Positions 32,631 through 43,160 of a stretch of 64,000 nt of DNA are shown here, in pieces (position 1 is the stretch's first letter; the number at the start of each line of letters is the position of its first letter). The position numbers were made by a program, and so were the translations under genes. The DNA comes from Sanguinoderma infundibulare (taxonomy: Eukaryota; Basidiomycota; Agaricomycetes; Polyporales; Polyporaceae): assembly GCA_032821775.1 (NCBI GenBank), contig JAVLRN010000007.1, positions 1,178,001 through 1,242,000 of the forward strand. Reading direction: 5' to 3'. The notes beneath the pieces are model-generated. The model saw only the letters and a list, made by a program, of their open reading frames with translations. It ran no database searches and was not told the DNA's origin.

Positions 32631-34278
32631 TCAAGCGACGCCAGCAGTCGAGTGGCCTTTCGACCTGTACTTGACGATCCACGGATGTTTCCTCACTTCG
32701 GTAAGAGGAAGCCGCTTCTCTGCGTCGTATTGGAGGAGCTGTTGGAGAACATGAGACGTGGTTCAGGTCAAGATGGACGACGAAACGGACGGCTAACCTT
32801 GGTAATCAGGTCGCGTGCTTCTGCCGACACCTTGGAAGGAATCTTCAAGTCTACTCGCTGTATGCGCTTGTACGTCGCTATGATGCCAAGTCATTAACCA
32901 TTAGACCGAGCAGCAAACAGCGGTCGAGCTTACCGTTGTACCCGGTGAGGTCTTCGAATGGCGGTGCACCGCAGATGAACTCGTACGTGAGCACACCGAG
33001 TGCCCAGTAGTCGACCTTTTCCGAGTGTTCACGGCCCTCGACCATCTCCGGAGGGAGATAGTCCAAGGTTCCGCAAAGCGTTTTGCGCCGGTTTCCAGGC
33101 GCGTGCACGCTCCAGCCAAAGTCGCCAATCTTGAGCTCGCCGTTGATCCCAAGCAGCAGGTTCTCGGGCTTGATATCGCGGTGGATGACGTGCTTGGCGT
33201 GGAGATAGCTGAGCGCGTCCGCCATCTGATCGATGTACCGGGAACTCCGCTTCTCGGTGAAGCACCCGTACTTGGTCAGTTGTTTGTACAGCTCGCCCTT
33301 GCCAGCGAACTCGAGCATGAGGAAAATCCGTTTCTCGTCGTGGAAGTAGCCGTAGAGTCGGAGGACGTGGGGGTGTCGCAGGTTCTGCTGGATCTCAATC
33401 TCGCGCCGGATCTGTTTCTCGACGCGGGACTGGACGATCTCGGACTTGTACAAGCACTTGAGGGCGAGGATGTAGTTAGGTTCGCACTTGGTGCGGACCA
33501 TGTATACTCGGCCGAACTTGCCCTTGCCGAGGGGACGACCAATGTCGAAATCGGTCAAATGCCATTCTCGTGTTGGTCGCTCGCTGCATGGAGAAGTTAT
33601 AAGTCCTCCTGGGAATCAACAGGTCACGAAACCGGTGCGAGATCCCCATACGGGGCTGAATCATCCTGTACAGAATCCGACAGTCTCTGCTCCATCGCAG
33701 GGTTAAACGTGCACGGCCCCGCTCAAGTTCTCGCTTATGGAAGACCGTGTTTGCATATATTGCTGGACCACCCCTCAAGGTATACCAGCGGTATTGCTAC
33801 AGCGGCTGGAATACGTCGAGGGATAGCACCAGCACGCTCAGGAGGACCTGGCAACCCGGTTTCGAACAGGAAATTGACCTACTCACAATGCAACACTGGA
33901 GTCCAGCGCAAGCTCCTCGGCGGCGGCACCGGTCACAGCCTCTCCTCTGGTCTCGTTCTCGATCTCAAATCCTCCATCATAGGTTCCGATGTCAATGAGG
34001 GCAGCAGGTTTCGCTGATGGAGGTGCAGGTTGCGGGGGAGAAGCTGCTCGAGAAGTCGTCGCGGAAGACTTGCTGGCAATGGAGTTCGTCGACGACGCCT
34101 TCTGCAGCGTCGCTGTGCCCTGGATGGGATTTGGGGCGGCATATTTGGAGAGCAGTTTTGTGACATTGGTTTGGCTAGGCTTTTTCTGGTGCTGCGTGGT
34201 GGCTGGTCGGGTCGTGTTGGGTTTAGAGGATATCTCGAGAGCGGAGAGTTGACGGGCGATCTGGTTGACAGAGGTCAT
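32631..34278 (-). CDS. Aurora-type mitotic serine/threonine kinase
   Basis: Four exons (34278-33887, 33583-32934, 32877-32798, 32738-32631) give 409 aa. A basic, Ser/Pro-rich N-tail of about 130 residues precedes the kinase domain. Motifs are the Gly loop [13 protein letters not shown], Lys in ILALKCLYK, catalytic [14 protein letters not shown] in [13 protein letters not shown], and the Aurora-type activation loop [16 protein letters not shown] with its phosphorylatable Thr. The C-lobe ends with [13 protein letters not shown]. Fungi usually have one Aurora (Ipl1/Ark1), the catalytic unit of the chromosomal passenger complex with INCENP and survivin homologues, which corrects kinetochore attachments. 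The first intron is unusually long (303 bp). The gene shares its upstream region with a divergent DUF202 gene. Confidence 0.93.
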
Positions 34279-34458
34279 TGTGGGTTTCGCTGGCGGAAAA
34301 GATGGTGGTAGTGGAGGAGATCGGGGATGACACCGTCGACGATGTCGAAGACGAGAGCGAGAGCCAGCCACGCGCCGTTGGCTTTTCAACCGCGCCTGTC
34401 CTCGCGTATCATCATGTGATCGAGACTCCCTCGACCCGGCCCGGTCTGCCGGCGCAAA

Positions 34459-34474
34459 GCAATATTAATATTGC
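34459..34474. promoter_or_regulatory. Perfect 16-bp palindrome in the Aurora/DUF202 divergent promoter
   Basis: GCAATATTAATATTGC is a perfect inverted repeat in an otherwise GC-rich 0.7-kb divergent intergenic region. It could bind a dimeric regulator; the function is inference only. Confidence 0.3.
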
Positions 34475-34966
34475 GCTTCATTCTTGGCTTTGTCCGCCCT
34501 GGCGCTTTTTCACTTGTCTCCATACCCTCACACTGGCCTCCACTCAGGCCATCGCACTTTTGAGGAGAGGCGGGATCAGCCAGGGGTATGTATGCATCAA
34601 CAGCAAGCCTGTAATTACGCAAGTTGTACGCTATGGTACAGTATGACTACACCATTGCCTTTGAACTACTAAGAAGGCGGAGCGTGGACGCAGCATTTGC
34701 ATCGTTGAGGGTCTCCAAGGACTGCAAGCGATTGAGATAAACAAGCCTGGCCGAAGTTTGAGCATCGAAATTACCCGAGCGCGCCCATCTCAAGAGTCAG
34801 AAGCTCTTCCAACGACGACGGCGCCCACGAGACCCCTTCTGCCCCTTTCTGCCCTTCCTCGGCCAGAGTTCCCGTTGAAGGCCCTAGTCTGACGCGGCTG
34901 CGACTAGTACTCGCGACCTTCGTGTGATCCACGACCTGACCCCAACTCATATATTGCCTAGCCGAG

Positions 34967-35719
34967 ATGGCTACCATCGAATCGCCAACTGTCCTGATGA
35001 GACGACCCACCTCTGTATCCCCGCCACTACCTCCCTCCCCAGCTCCGTCGCGCGTGCCAGTCCGAGGCCGCCAGGAGTCGTACCACCTACCCATAGAAAT
35101 GTCCCGCCGCGGCAGCAGCCGCTCCAATGGACGAAGAACCCGGACCTCTACCCCAGAATCCTACGGCGAGGCCATACCGAGGGAGTGCACTGTAACAGAG
35201 GACAGTGCCACTGCGGGAGGGTCGGGCGACGGTCCAAAGGCGGAGGCGGGAATGGAGTCGTGGTGGCGGGTGCTGCTGAGCCGGTGGAGGCTGCTGCTCA
35301 CCCTCGAGAACTCGGGCAGCGTCGCCCGAGACCACCTCGCGTCCGAGCGGACGTTCCTGGCCTACACACGCACCAGCCTAACCATCTCCTCCACCGGCGT
35401 CGGTGCGTCTGCGTCTTCTTCCGCGTCTCCGAAAATTTGCCATTGATCGCCGACTCCGTGTGCAGCGCTCGTGCAGCTCTTCACCCTGTCCGGGACAACG
35501 GTGAACAAGGACCTCGAGAGGTTCGCGCGGCCGCTGGGAGCGGTCATGATTGGGATAGGGATATTCACCTTGTTCGTCGGCATCGCGCGCTATTTCCTGG
35601 TCCAGGACGCACTCGTCCGCGGCGTCTACCCCGTCGCGCGCGTGAGCACCAGCGTGCTCTCCATTGTCATTCTCGCCTTCGTCCTCGTCGTCTTCGTCAT
35701 TGTTATTGTGGCAAGATGA
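34967..35719 (+). CDS. DUF202-domain membrane protein
   Basis: Two exons (34967-35402, 35466-35719) give 229 aa. A Ser/Arg/Pro-rich cytosolic N-tail of about 110 residues leads into the DUF202 signature SVARDHLASERTFLAYTRTS, then three membrane segments: around LTISSTGVALVQLF, GAVMIGIGIFTLFVGIARYF and VLSIVILAFVLVVFVIVIV. DUF202 also occurs in the small VTC subunit of vacuolar polyphosphate synthase, but the stand-alone family is functionally uncharacterised. It is divergently transcribed from the Aurora kinase gene. Confidence 0.85.
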
Positions 35720-36211
35720 TGCAGGAGTATGGCGCCCAAGGCTCGACTGGACGAGGAGGAGGATCGACCGCATACCACAATTGCCTCATATATATACTAT
35801 ACCAGCACGCCATCACTCACGGCCATAACGACATCTGTATTAATCCCGCGGATCACGTCTCGGAAATGTCTCATTTCGGGGATTTCCCTGTCCCCGTATT
35901 ATACAGAGATGCCCGAATCATGCCTCCATTGCACTACAGTTGTACGCTTGACAGCATTCCCCCCGTCGCTTGGTTCTTTAGCTTCCCATCTCGGCTTGCT
36001 GCATGCTTAGCGGGCACACTCGACATTCATGAACCGCTTCACCACTTCGAAGTCCGCGAAGGACCAACTGTATGAGGAACCCGTGTAGAGTGACGAAGTT
36101 CATATATGCCTGTCTCGAATTCCCGAAACTCAGATCCCCGGCGCTCCGTCCGGGATGAAAAATTCCAGCAATTACAGGAGTTCTTGAAGCGGATGAGGCT
36201 CATGGCCCGGC
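35720..36211. other. Spacer between DUF202 gene and repeat copy C
   Basis: No gene recognised; includes the DUF202 3' UTR. Confidence 0.4.
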
Positions 36212-36630
36212 TTGTGGAAGAAAAGCAGATGGATTAGACCACACAGTCTTAACTACATATCTGCCGAAAGAACCAAGCCGAATCAAACGATGCCGCAGGA
36301 GACGAGGATCGCGCCGTAGGGGAGTGAGTATTCAACCCTCGTCGCGGCCCATCTCCTGCCTCCGGGTCGCCAGAGGTAACCGCAGGAGGAACTGGCCCAG
36401 ATCCGTGCGCTGTGCACGAGACCGGAGGACGACAGTCGGCGCGCTGTCTTGCAAAACGAATGCGAGGGGACCATTCAAGAAAGGACGAGAAGAGAACCCG
36501 AATGAGGACACCACTGCGGAATGGAGCAGTCGTCAGCACCGTCCGGAAGGTAGCAGTGGAATGGTCACCCACCTGGATCTTGCTTGCCCAAATGAGATGA
36601 AGCTGACACTCAAACACCGAAACCAAAGAC

Positions 36631-38157
36631 CTACGCCGCGGCCGTGCGCGGCATGTAGAAAGAACTCGGCTCCAAAACGAAAGGATCGTCGATCAGATCA
36701 TCAGCAATGATTGTCGAGGAGTGCGTAGAGGGCGTCGTGGAGAAGGTGGACGAGGATGTCGGGCACCGGAAGCCGCAGAACTCGGGCGTGCGCGGGGCAG
36801 GCGTGCTTGGCGGCCATGCGGACGGAGTGGAGTGCGCGAATCCAGCATCCGAGCGCGGAGTGTGCGGGGGCGACGAGTAGTTGGATGCGACCTCGTCCAA
36901 GCTGTACCCAGAGCCGAAGCAGTCGAAGTCAAGCTCCAGAGGATTGACGGCGTCACCATCGAGGCTGTACCGGGAACCGAGGGAGTCGAAGCCCAGGTCG
37001 AGGGCGTCAGCGTTGACGTCGAGGCTGCTCGTCGAGCGGACAGAGTCAGGTGGGGCGTTGACCATGGAGTCATCGTCCCACCGATCACCGTCATCCTCGC
37101 GCTGTCCGCCCGACTCGTCGTAGTACTCATGGCTCGCGTGCATCCCCTCGTCCATCCGGCCCCCAAGACGTTCCAGCCACATCGCGCAGGCCTCGTCATG
37201 AGCCCACTTCTGCTCCAGGATGTCGTGCTGCTTGAGGAACGCGTCCGCCTCCTTCTCCCACCGCACGTTCCGGCCAAGCTGCTGGTAGTCTTCGGACAAG
37301 AAACTGCCTAGGGGTGCGCATCCCGATTGCCAGTCCATGAGGACAAAGTCGTCGACCGTCGCGAACACGCCGTGGAACTGGAGGCCAATGCGTCTGATGT
37401 CCAACCCGGACTCGCCTCGCTCGACGATGGTGAAGACGGTCGGAGACTCGTGGGAAGGGACGACCTCGACGACGAGCACGACGTAATGGATGCCAAGGTC
37501 GGCCGTCTCCGGCTGGACGAGGAGGTCGAGGCGCATGAAGAGTCTCTGGCACTCTGTCGCGGACCGGTCGAAGAAAGGCACGGGAGGGTAGACCCGTCCT
37601 GCGAAGGCACCGCACTTGTGAGCGAGCCAAGCCCCGATGGTGTCGACGTCGTGGACCATGTCGAAAGAGACCTGAGCGATGTGATCGGCTGAGTTGAGGT
37701 CCGCACGGTGGGTCTCTCCGAAGACCAGTGACAAGGGAGCAGGGGACTTGGGCTTTCCGTAGGCAATGCCGTAGAACGGGGCAGAGGGAGGCACAGAGGC
37801 AGTAGCCGGAGAAGAGACGTCGACCGGAGCGGGTGTACGCACGTCCGCAGAGTCGTCTACCTGAGCACCGTAGCGGGAGCTGTCGACGGATACCGAGGTG
37901 TCAGCCTCGGTGCGGGTAGCGTTCGACACGGGGTGGGCTCCATGAGCCGTCAGAGTGACCCGAACGTGAATATAAGGGATACCGCTGCAGATGGTGGTCT
38001 CGAAGGGAGCGTTGGAGGTGTTTCCGCGTCTGATCTTGAAGACTCTCATGGGCGAATAGAAGACGATGGAGGCAAGCTTGAGGAACCAAGATGACGCGAA
38101 GCGGATGAGATGAAGCATCGTCAAGAACGAAAGTAAGAAGAGGAGTTCTGAGTACAT
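36631..38157 (-). CDS. Repeat-family protein, copy C (508 aa, unknown function)
   Basis: Intact 508-codon ORF collinear with copies A and B. The N-terminal anchor is LLFLLSFLTMLHLIRFASSW. Distinctive substitutions include SPMRV for SPTGV, SLVFGETHRADL for SLGFGETLRADL, and FTIVERGESGLDIRRIG for FTIIERGDSGVDVRRIG. The Asp-rich part reads DESGGQREDDGDRWDDD. The C-terminal Ser/Thr/Pro tail and the last residues FYMPRTAAA are unchanged. No domain known to me fits. The conserved core, hydrophobic start and acidic stretch suggest a real translated protein rather than chance frame. Confidence 0.75.
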   Translation of the reverse strand: MYSELLFLLSFLTMLHLIRFASSWFLKLASIVFYSPMRVFKIRRGNTSNAPFETTICSGIPYIHVRVTLTAHGAHPVSNATRTEADTSVSVDSSRYGAQVDDSADVRTPAPVDVSSPATASVPPSAPFYGIAYGKPKSPAPLSLVFGETHRADLNSADHIAQVSFDMVHDVDTIGAWLAHKCGAFAGRVYPPVPFFDRSATECQRLFMRLDLLVQPETADLGIHYVVLVVEVVPSHESPTVFTIVERGESGLDIRRIGLQFHGVFATVDDFVLMDWQSGCAPLGSFLSEDYQQLGRNVRWEKEADAFLKQHDILEQKWAHDEACAMWLERLGGRMDEGMHASHEYYDESGGQREDDGDRWDDDSMVNAPPDSVRSTSSLDVNADALDLGFDSLGSRYSLDGDAVNPLELDFDCFGSGYSLDEVASNYSSPPHTPRSDAGFAHSTPSAWPPSTPAPRTPEFCGFRCPTSSSTFSTTPSTHSSTIIADDLIDDPFVLEPSSFYMPRTAAA

Positions 38158-38261
38158 GTTGGTTTATAGTGTTGTGTTGAAAGAGTGTAGCTTCGAGGTC
38201 AGTGGGGGCAGGAGGGCAAGCGTATCCTGGCGGTCCTGGACACTTGTCCGGGATATATATA

Positions 38262-38270
38262 CGCCCTGGC
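38262..38270 (-). promoter_or_regulatory. TATA box of repeat-family copy C
   Basis: The minus strand reads GGGCGTATATATATCCC, about 100 bp above the ATG at 38157. Confidence 0.5.
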
Positions 38271-39099
38271 GGTGGCTGACAAGTGGATGGGACACCGAGC
38301 CGAATTCGCTGCCTGTTCGCTTGCCTTCTTTGCGGCTGTGGAACTGCTCCTTCGTAAGCAGGTCAACCGCATTCTGCGCCGCGTTCCCCTCCGTCTCCAT
38401 AGTCACAATTAACATCATCATACTGAAATTCCGAGGATAGCTCAGCACGTACCGATTGAACGCGATACAGCCCGTCCATAAGCATCCCTCGCGGTAATAA
38501 AGAACACTGGATACGCGGCTCACCACGAATGTCGTGAATGGTCCCGTGGCAGATGGACGTTACATCGTAGGTATTCAATCCGGCAACGCCTTCTTGTCTC
38601 TGCAGGGGAATCGCGGGAGGGGGCGGGAAAACTGGCACGGGGGTAACAGGCGTCCGCTTGCCGGGGGTCCCTGACCTCTCGTTCGCTGAGACTAAGATCT
38701 ATTTGTGAATGCCGAATGCTCCCAGCCTCGGGCCCTCCTTTTGACTGAACGAGCCCCAACTGCGGCAGAGTGCATTTCACGGCACCGTCAGCCAGTCGCC
38801 GGTCGTCGCAAAGCAAAGCTGGGATACTCACAAAGCGACCTTGGCTTCAGATAGCCTCCCAGCGCCATCCTCCGCGGCGGTATCGAAGAGGAAGAGAGGG
38901 ATGGAACGGACGTAGTAAACAGCGACAAGGACATGGTTGGCATTCGACTTTGAAGTCGGGGCGCTCGATGGCATCGACGCTCACATCGCAAAGTCCGACT
39001 TCCATCGCCCTCGGCGCCCTCGGGCCAATTCCAGCCTTTGCCGACGCCGACCACAGGCTGACCACGACGCGTCTACATTCCAACCCAACGACGGCGACC

Positions 39100-40481
39100 A
39101 TGACCGAATCCCGACGGTCCAAGACGCTCCTGGAGAAGCTGCATAGGTTCGCGTTCTTCAGCGGTGGCATCTACGCGTTGTTCGTAGCCGTTCTCGCAAC
39201 GCCCTTCTTCCAAAGACAGTGAGTGGCATACCCATATGGCCGTTGTGATCACTCCTAGGGCGGAGCTGACGTCAACTCGCACGCAGTGCAATATACCAGC
39301 ATGCGCTCAGGATTCCTTGGGGAGCCAAGTTCGACCTTCCGGAGAAATATGGGCTTGCACGTAAGTCCCCACAGCGCATACACCCCATCCTTGTTCTCAT
39401 GAAGTGCGTTTAGCGGGCAAGACCATGAATCTCCAGCTCACAACCTCGGATAATATCACCCTTGGATCATGGTTCGTCCTGTCGGAACCCTTCTACCAGT
39501 CGCACCGAATGTCCTCTCCGTTTCCTGTCGCCCAGTTAAGCCTGGACGTCGTGCAGGACGCTATTCGCACGTACCCGACCATCTTGTACTGCCATGGTGC
39601 CGCCGCCACACGCGCAGCGCCTGCACGCGTTCAACACTACTCGTCCTTCTCGTCTCGGCTGCACGCGAACGTCATGGTCGTCGACTACCGCGGTTTCGGC
39701 GAGAGCGAAGGCGCGCCGTCCGATTCGGGCTTGCGGGAGGACGCGCGGACGACCTGGCGCTGGCTCCTGGACCAAGGCGCGAAGCCGGAGGACATCTTGA
39801 TCGTCGGACACAGTCTGGGCACGGGCGTCGCGACGACGCTCGCTACCTGGCTTGCGCGGGAGGGTGCCAAGCCGCGCGGCGTGGTGCTACTCGCTCCGTT
39901 CACGAGCATGAACACTCTGGTAGAAACGTATGATATCCAAGGATACCCTGTGCTGCAACCCCTGCAGACGCTGCCTCTTGGACGAAGTGAGTGCTTCGGG
40001 TTGCAATTCGACGCGTACTCGGTCATGGTTCATGATATCCAATGCGATAGAACTATTGAAATGGCTGCTGCAACACGAGTTCGACACCCTGAACTCGGTT
40101 CAGGACATCAACGTCCCGGTACTGCTCGCGCACAGTCAAGATGACCCCGATATCCCATACCACCACTCGCGTACACTGCTCGACAAATTGCTCGACCCAC
40201 ACCTCCCCATTGCGACCTCGCTCCCGCCGAATCCCGACGTGACATTCACCCAGGAGCAATACGCCGAGGTGCTCGACTCTCAGAAGGAACGCCGGGTGAA
40301 GCGCAGCGAGCTCGTGCGCAAAATGGAGATCCCGAACTTCGGAACGATCGAGGAGTTCGATGGGACGGCTGGCAAGGTCGTGTACGTCGAGACGTTCTGG
40401 GGCTTGCATAACTTGGTTGGTCTTCAGGAGGGCGTGCAAGACGTCATCGCGAGCACATTCCGTCTTGGGTCTCATCTCTAG
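39100..40481 (+). CDS. ABHD12-type alpha/beta hydrolase (serine lipase-like)
   Basis: Four exons (39100-39218, 39287-39360, 39414-39986, 40051-40481) give 398 aa. One N-terminal membrane segment (FFSGGIYALFVAVLATPFF) is followed by a serine hydrolase domain. It shows TILYCHGAAATRAAPARVQ (oxyanion-hole HG), VMVVDYRGFGESEG, and the nucleophile elbow LIVGHSLGTGVATTLA. The acid lies in LLAHSQDDPDIPYHHS, and the catalytic His is probably in ETFWGLHNLVGLQEGVQ. ABHD12 proteins are membrane lysophospholipid or monoacylglycerol lipases facing the ER lumen in animals; the fungal substrate is unknown. All splice phases agree. Confidence 0.85.
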
Positions 40482-42167
40482 AATGGCTTCGTGGGTCAGA
40501 AAGTAGGAAGTAAGTTATTATATCTTTCACGGGGATCGGATATCCTCGTCGTTACCCCTTCGATCGTTTCTTGTAGTGCTAGATCTGTTACTGTACTAAT
40601 GAACGATAATACCTCGGCCAGTCTTACTTGGCCCATCACGGTGCGCCCACAAAACCAACTATTCAGGTCGGTGACGTCCATCCACACACTTTGCTCTTGT
40701 CCGGTTACTCCTTCATGCCGAGTCATAGTCCACGGAGATACTTATCATGCACGTTCCTACCTCATCACCGCCCTCACGCGATTGGCCTCCACCTCCTGCG
40801 GCTCAGCACACGAATGCCTCATGGCATCACGAAGACCAGTCACAACCTCTTATGCGGAACGTAGGTTACTCAGAGTTGGGTACCTTACCTTCTTGCGACT
40901 GTCGTGATAGACATGGTGTAAACTGCTTTTCTGCAGCCCCGCGTCCAAGAGGTCATCTGATTCAAGTGCACGACGAAGTCTCTGTCCGCCGATGATCCCG
41001 AGGAGACCATGTCAACCTGCGCATGAGGGGCCGTTGTGTGCATCTGCTTCCCGACCACGATCCACCACCTGCGTTCGAGGAGAACGTCATCATGATGCAC
41101 CACAGGTATACCAAGCGCTGCCACGTGCTGTCGTGTGGAACCCGTACGCTCAACTCCATGGTCCTGTCACAGAGGACGGTACGGAACGCAGCTGTAGCCG
41201 GGGCTATTGAAGGCTCTCCCATCCGATCCAGGGATGACAACGTCCTGCGACGCCGACGCCGCCTGCACCGAACGGTCGCGCATGCTCCATACAGCCCACC
41301 TTCCCCAGAGCCAGCACTTCTTCCTCGTCGTAGCACAGCGACCCAGAAGCCGGTGGTCCAGATCTCGCCACGCCAAAAGGGCACTGCACACCCCGCAAAC
41401 CCATCGCCACGAAGCCGCTGTCCTTTTGAATTGACAGCGATGGACTGGGATGAATTCGAGACGCACGCAATCGATAATTCTCATCGGCCGGGTTGCCAAT
41501 GGCAATTTGACGAAAGGCGGTGGTGAATGTTGAATATTGAGTGTTTGGCGTTGTTAGGATCCCAAGCTGTTGCCAAACATCCCCAAACGCGTCCGATTTC
41601 GTGACGTCAGCAGACCTCGCAACTCTCTTTTATGCCGTCATGTCCGGCCCATGTTCGTTAACTCTGCGTATCGACCTGTGCTGGGAATTCTTTTCGACGC
41701 TATAAGGACGCCTCAAGCCTTCTATATTTGAAGTGGTGATCCCAGAGTTTGACTTTTTGCCACGAAAGTCACGCTGATTATTCGCCTGTTACCGTGGTGC
41801 TACTACAGTGTGTATCAGCAAGCATGCAAACCCAACTTTTAACATCCACCATTGCGCGATTTCATACAAATTTCATATTATATACTTTTGTGAACCCTGA
41901 CCAAGTCTGAGCCCCAATTGGCATTTCATGGTCCGGTTCAAAACAGACTTGAACCTACGCCCGTCGGAGGCTGCCAGGCTCCGCCACTCCTCTTCCTGCT
42001 ACCATCACAGTGTCTTAAAGGTCTCCTCGCTCTATCTGCTTTTTTGATTCGCTGCTGTGCAGTATATCCTGAGCTCTTCCGCGATGTCTGCCACCAGATA
42101 CATCTTCGTGTACTACACTTTCGACGATCCTGAGGACACGTAGTGAGCCGATTCCCCTTTCTTCTAG
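40482..42167. other. 1.7-kb region without a recognised gene
   Basis: Overlapping open frames at 41023-41526 on both strands have coding-like length. I find no motif and no splice structure, and the two strands cannot be told apart. The right end is probably the promoter and 5' exon of the gene ending at 43160; a peptide from the ATG near 42083 (MSATRYIFVYYTFDDPED) may be part of it, but I could not join it in frame. Confidence 0.35.
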
Positions 42168-43160
42168 ATCCGACGCATCGCTGACACCACCTGCCCAAGC
42201 GGTTTCGAGAGTTCTGACGACGAGTATGATTCAGACAGTGAGTGCAGTGGTGGCGGCTGGGATGGGGAGAGCGCGGTGATTCGGCGCACTCCCGAGCTCT
42301 CCCCGTCCTTGCCTTCCCCCGCACTATCTTCTGCATCCTCCTCAGACTCGCGCTTCGCCTACGTCCTGGACTCAGACCCGGAAACGGTGGCACTCCCTAC
42401 CTCGGCCTCGGCCTCGACTCCTTGGAACTTCGTTCCGACCCCTTCACCGCCCCTATCTCGGTCCTCTTCCTTCGACTCGGACTTGGAGCTGTCATTCTAT
42501 TCTGCTGTGAGCGGAAATGATAGCCTCAGCGAGGATGCACCGCCTGCTTTCTTCCCCTGCGAGGCTCCGGACAACTCGCTACCTGCCGAGAAAGACGCGG
42601 CCACTTCCCGTTCCGAGGACTTGCATGCCGTAAACGTGAAGGTGGAAGATGTAAACCCTTTACTCTCCTGGGACGACTTCAGCGCAGTGCAGGTCTCGAC
42701 GAGTGGCGACGTCGAGACTGTGCTCGGCGATGAAGCCCGGTCCCCTAGCCACACCAGCTTGGGATGGTCTCCTGGTGAGGACCGTCCCGAGCTGTTGTGC
42801 GCCTGGTCCGCAGATGAGGGTTACGAGGCTGACTCGGAGTCACGTTTGGCTGGCGTGTCTCCAAAGAGGCGGAGGGGCCCATGGGACGGCCGGCATGGGA
42901 AGCGTGCGAACCTCAAGCGCAAGCGCGACCTCAGGGACGAGGACGAGGCGGGTGACCGCGTCTTCTTCCCGGGCGGACGCTTCGACGACGAGGGGCCTGC
43001 TTCGAAGAAGTATAAGGTGGCCACGGAGCACGTTGACTGGCGGGAGAAGATGGAGACAATGCGGGCGGACGGTACTTTCGGCGCTATTATGCCCGGGGGA
43101 ATCTTCCTCCAGCGTGTGCTCCAGTTCCTGAACGGGCGGGGGGATCTCCGAGACGCGTAG
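42168..43160 (+). CDS. Acidic/Ser-rich hypothetical protein with a basic NLS-like stretch
   Basis: From an acceptor at 42167 the frame is open for about 330 codons to the stop at 43160. It begins IRRIADTTCPSGFESSDDEY. A Ser/Pro/Asp-rich middle follows, and a strongly basic segment (KRRRGPWDGRHGKRANLKRK) that looks like a bipartite nuclear signal. The C-terminus is FGAIMPGGIFLQRVLQFLNG. The start codon is unresolved: the nearest upstream exon with an ATG (about 42083) does not splice in phase with the donors I see. No known domain. Possibly a lineage-specific nuclear protein. Confidence 0.5.
   Translation: MRRIADTTCPSGFESSDDEYDSDSECSGGGWDGESAVIRRTPELSPSLPSPALSSASSSDSRFAYVLDSDPETVALPTSASASTPWNFVPTPSPPLSRSSSFDSDLELSFYSAVSGNDSLSEDAPPAFFPCEAPDNSLPAEKDAATSRSEDLHAVNVKVEDVNPLLSWDDFSAVQVSTSGDVETVLGDEARSPSHTSLGWSPGEDRPELLCAWSADEGYEADSESRLAGVSPKRRRGPWDGRHGKRANLKRKRDLRDEDEAGDRVFFPGGRFDDEGPASKKYKVATEHVDWREKMETMRADGTFGAIMPGGIFLQRVLQFLNGRGDLRDA

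Larger units (their letters stand above)
36212..38735 (-). repeat. Dispersed repeat family, copy C
   Basis: Matches copy B over almost its whole length, from the leader edge (GGGAGCATTCGGCATTCAC on the minus strand near 38735) through TATA box, ORF and 3' region down to CTAATCCATCTGCTTTTC. Small indels in the leader separate it from B, for example a missing CTCTGGACATG block after the GTATGATGATG segment. It lies in opposite orientation to B. Confidence 0.75.

Noticed and set aside
7831..38735. Interpretation of the repeat family as an LTR retrotransposon or DNA transposon
   Set aside because: No reverse transcriptase, integrase or transposase motif, no direct repeats at both ends of one copy and no terminal inverted repeats could be seen by eye; kept as an unclassified repeat.
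41930..42000. GGTTCAAGTC-like tRNA T-arm on the minus strand
   Set aside because: The flanking bases do not pair into T, acceptor or anticodon stems.
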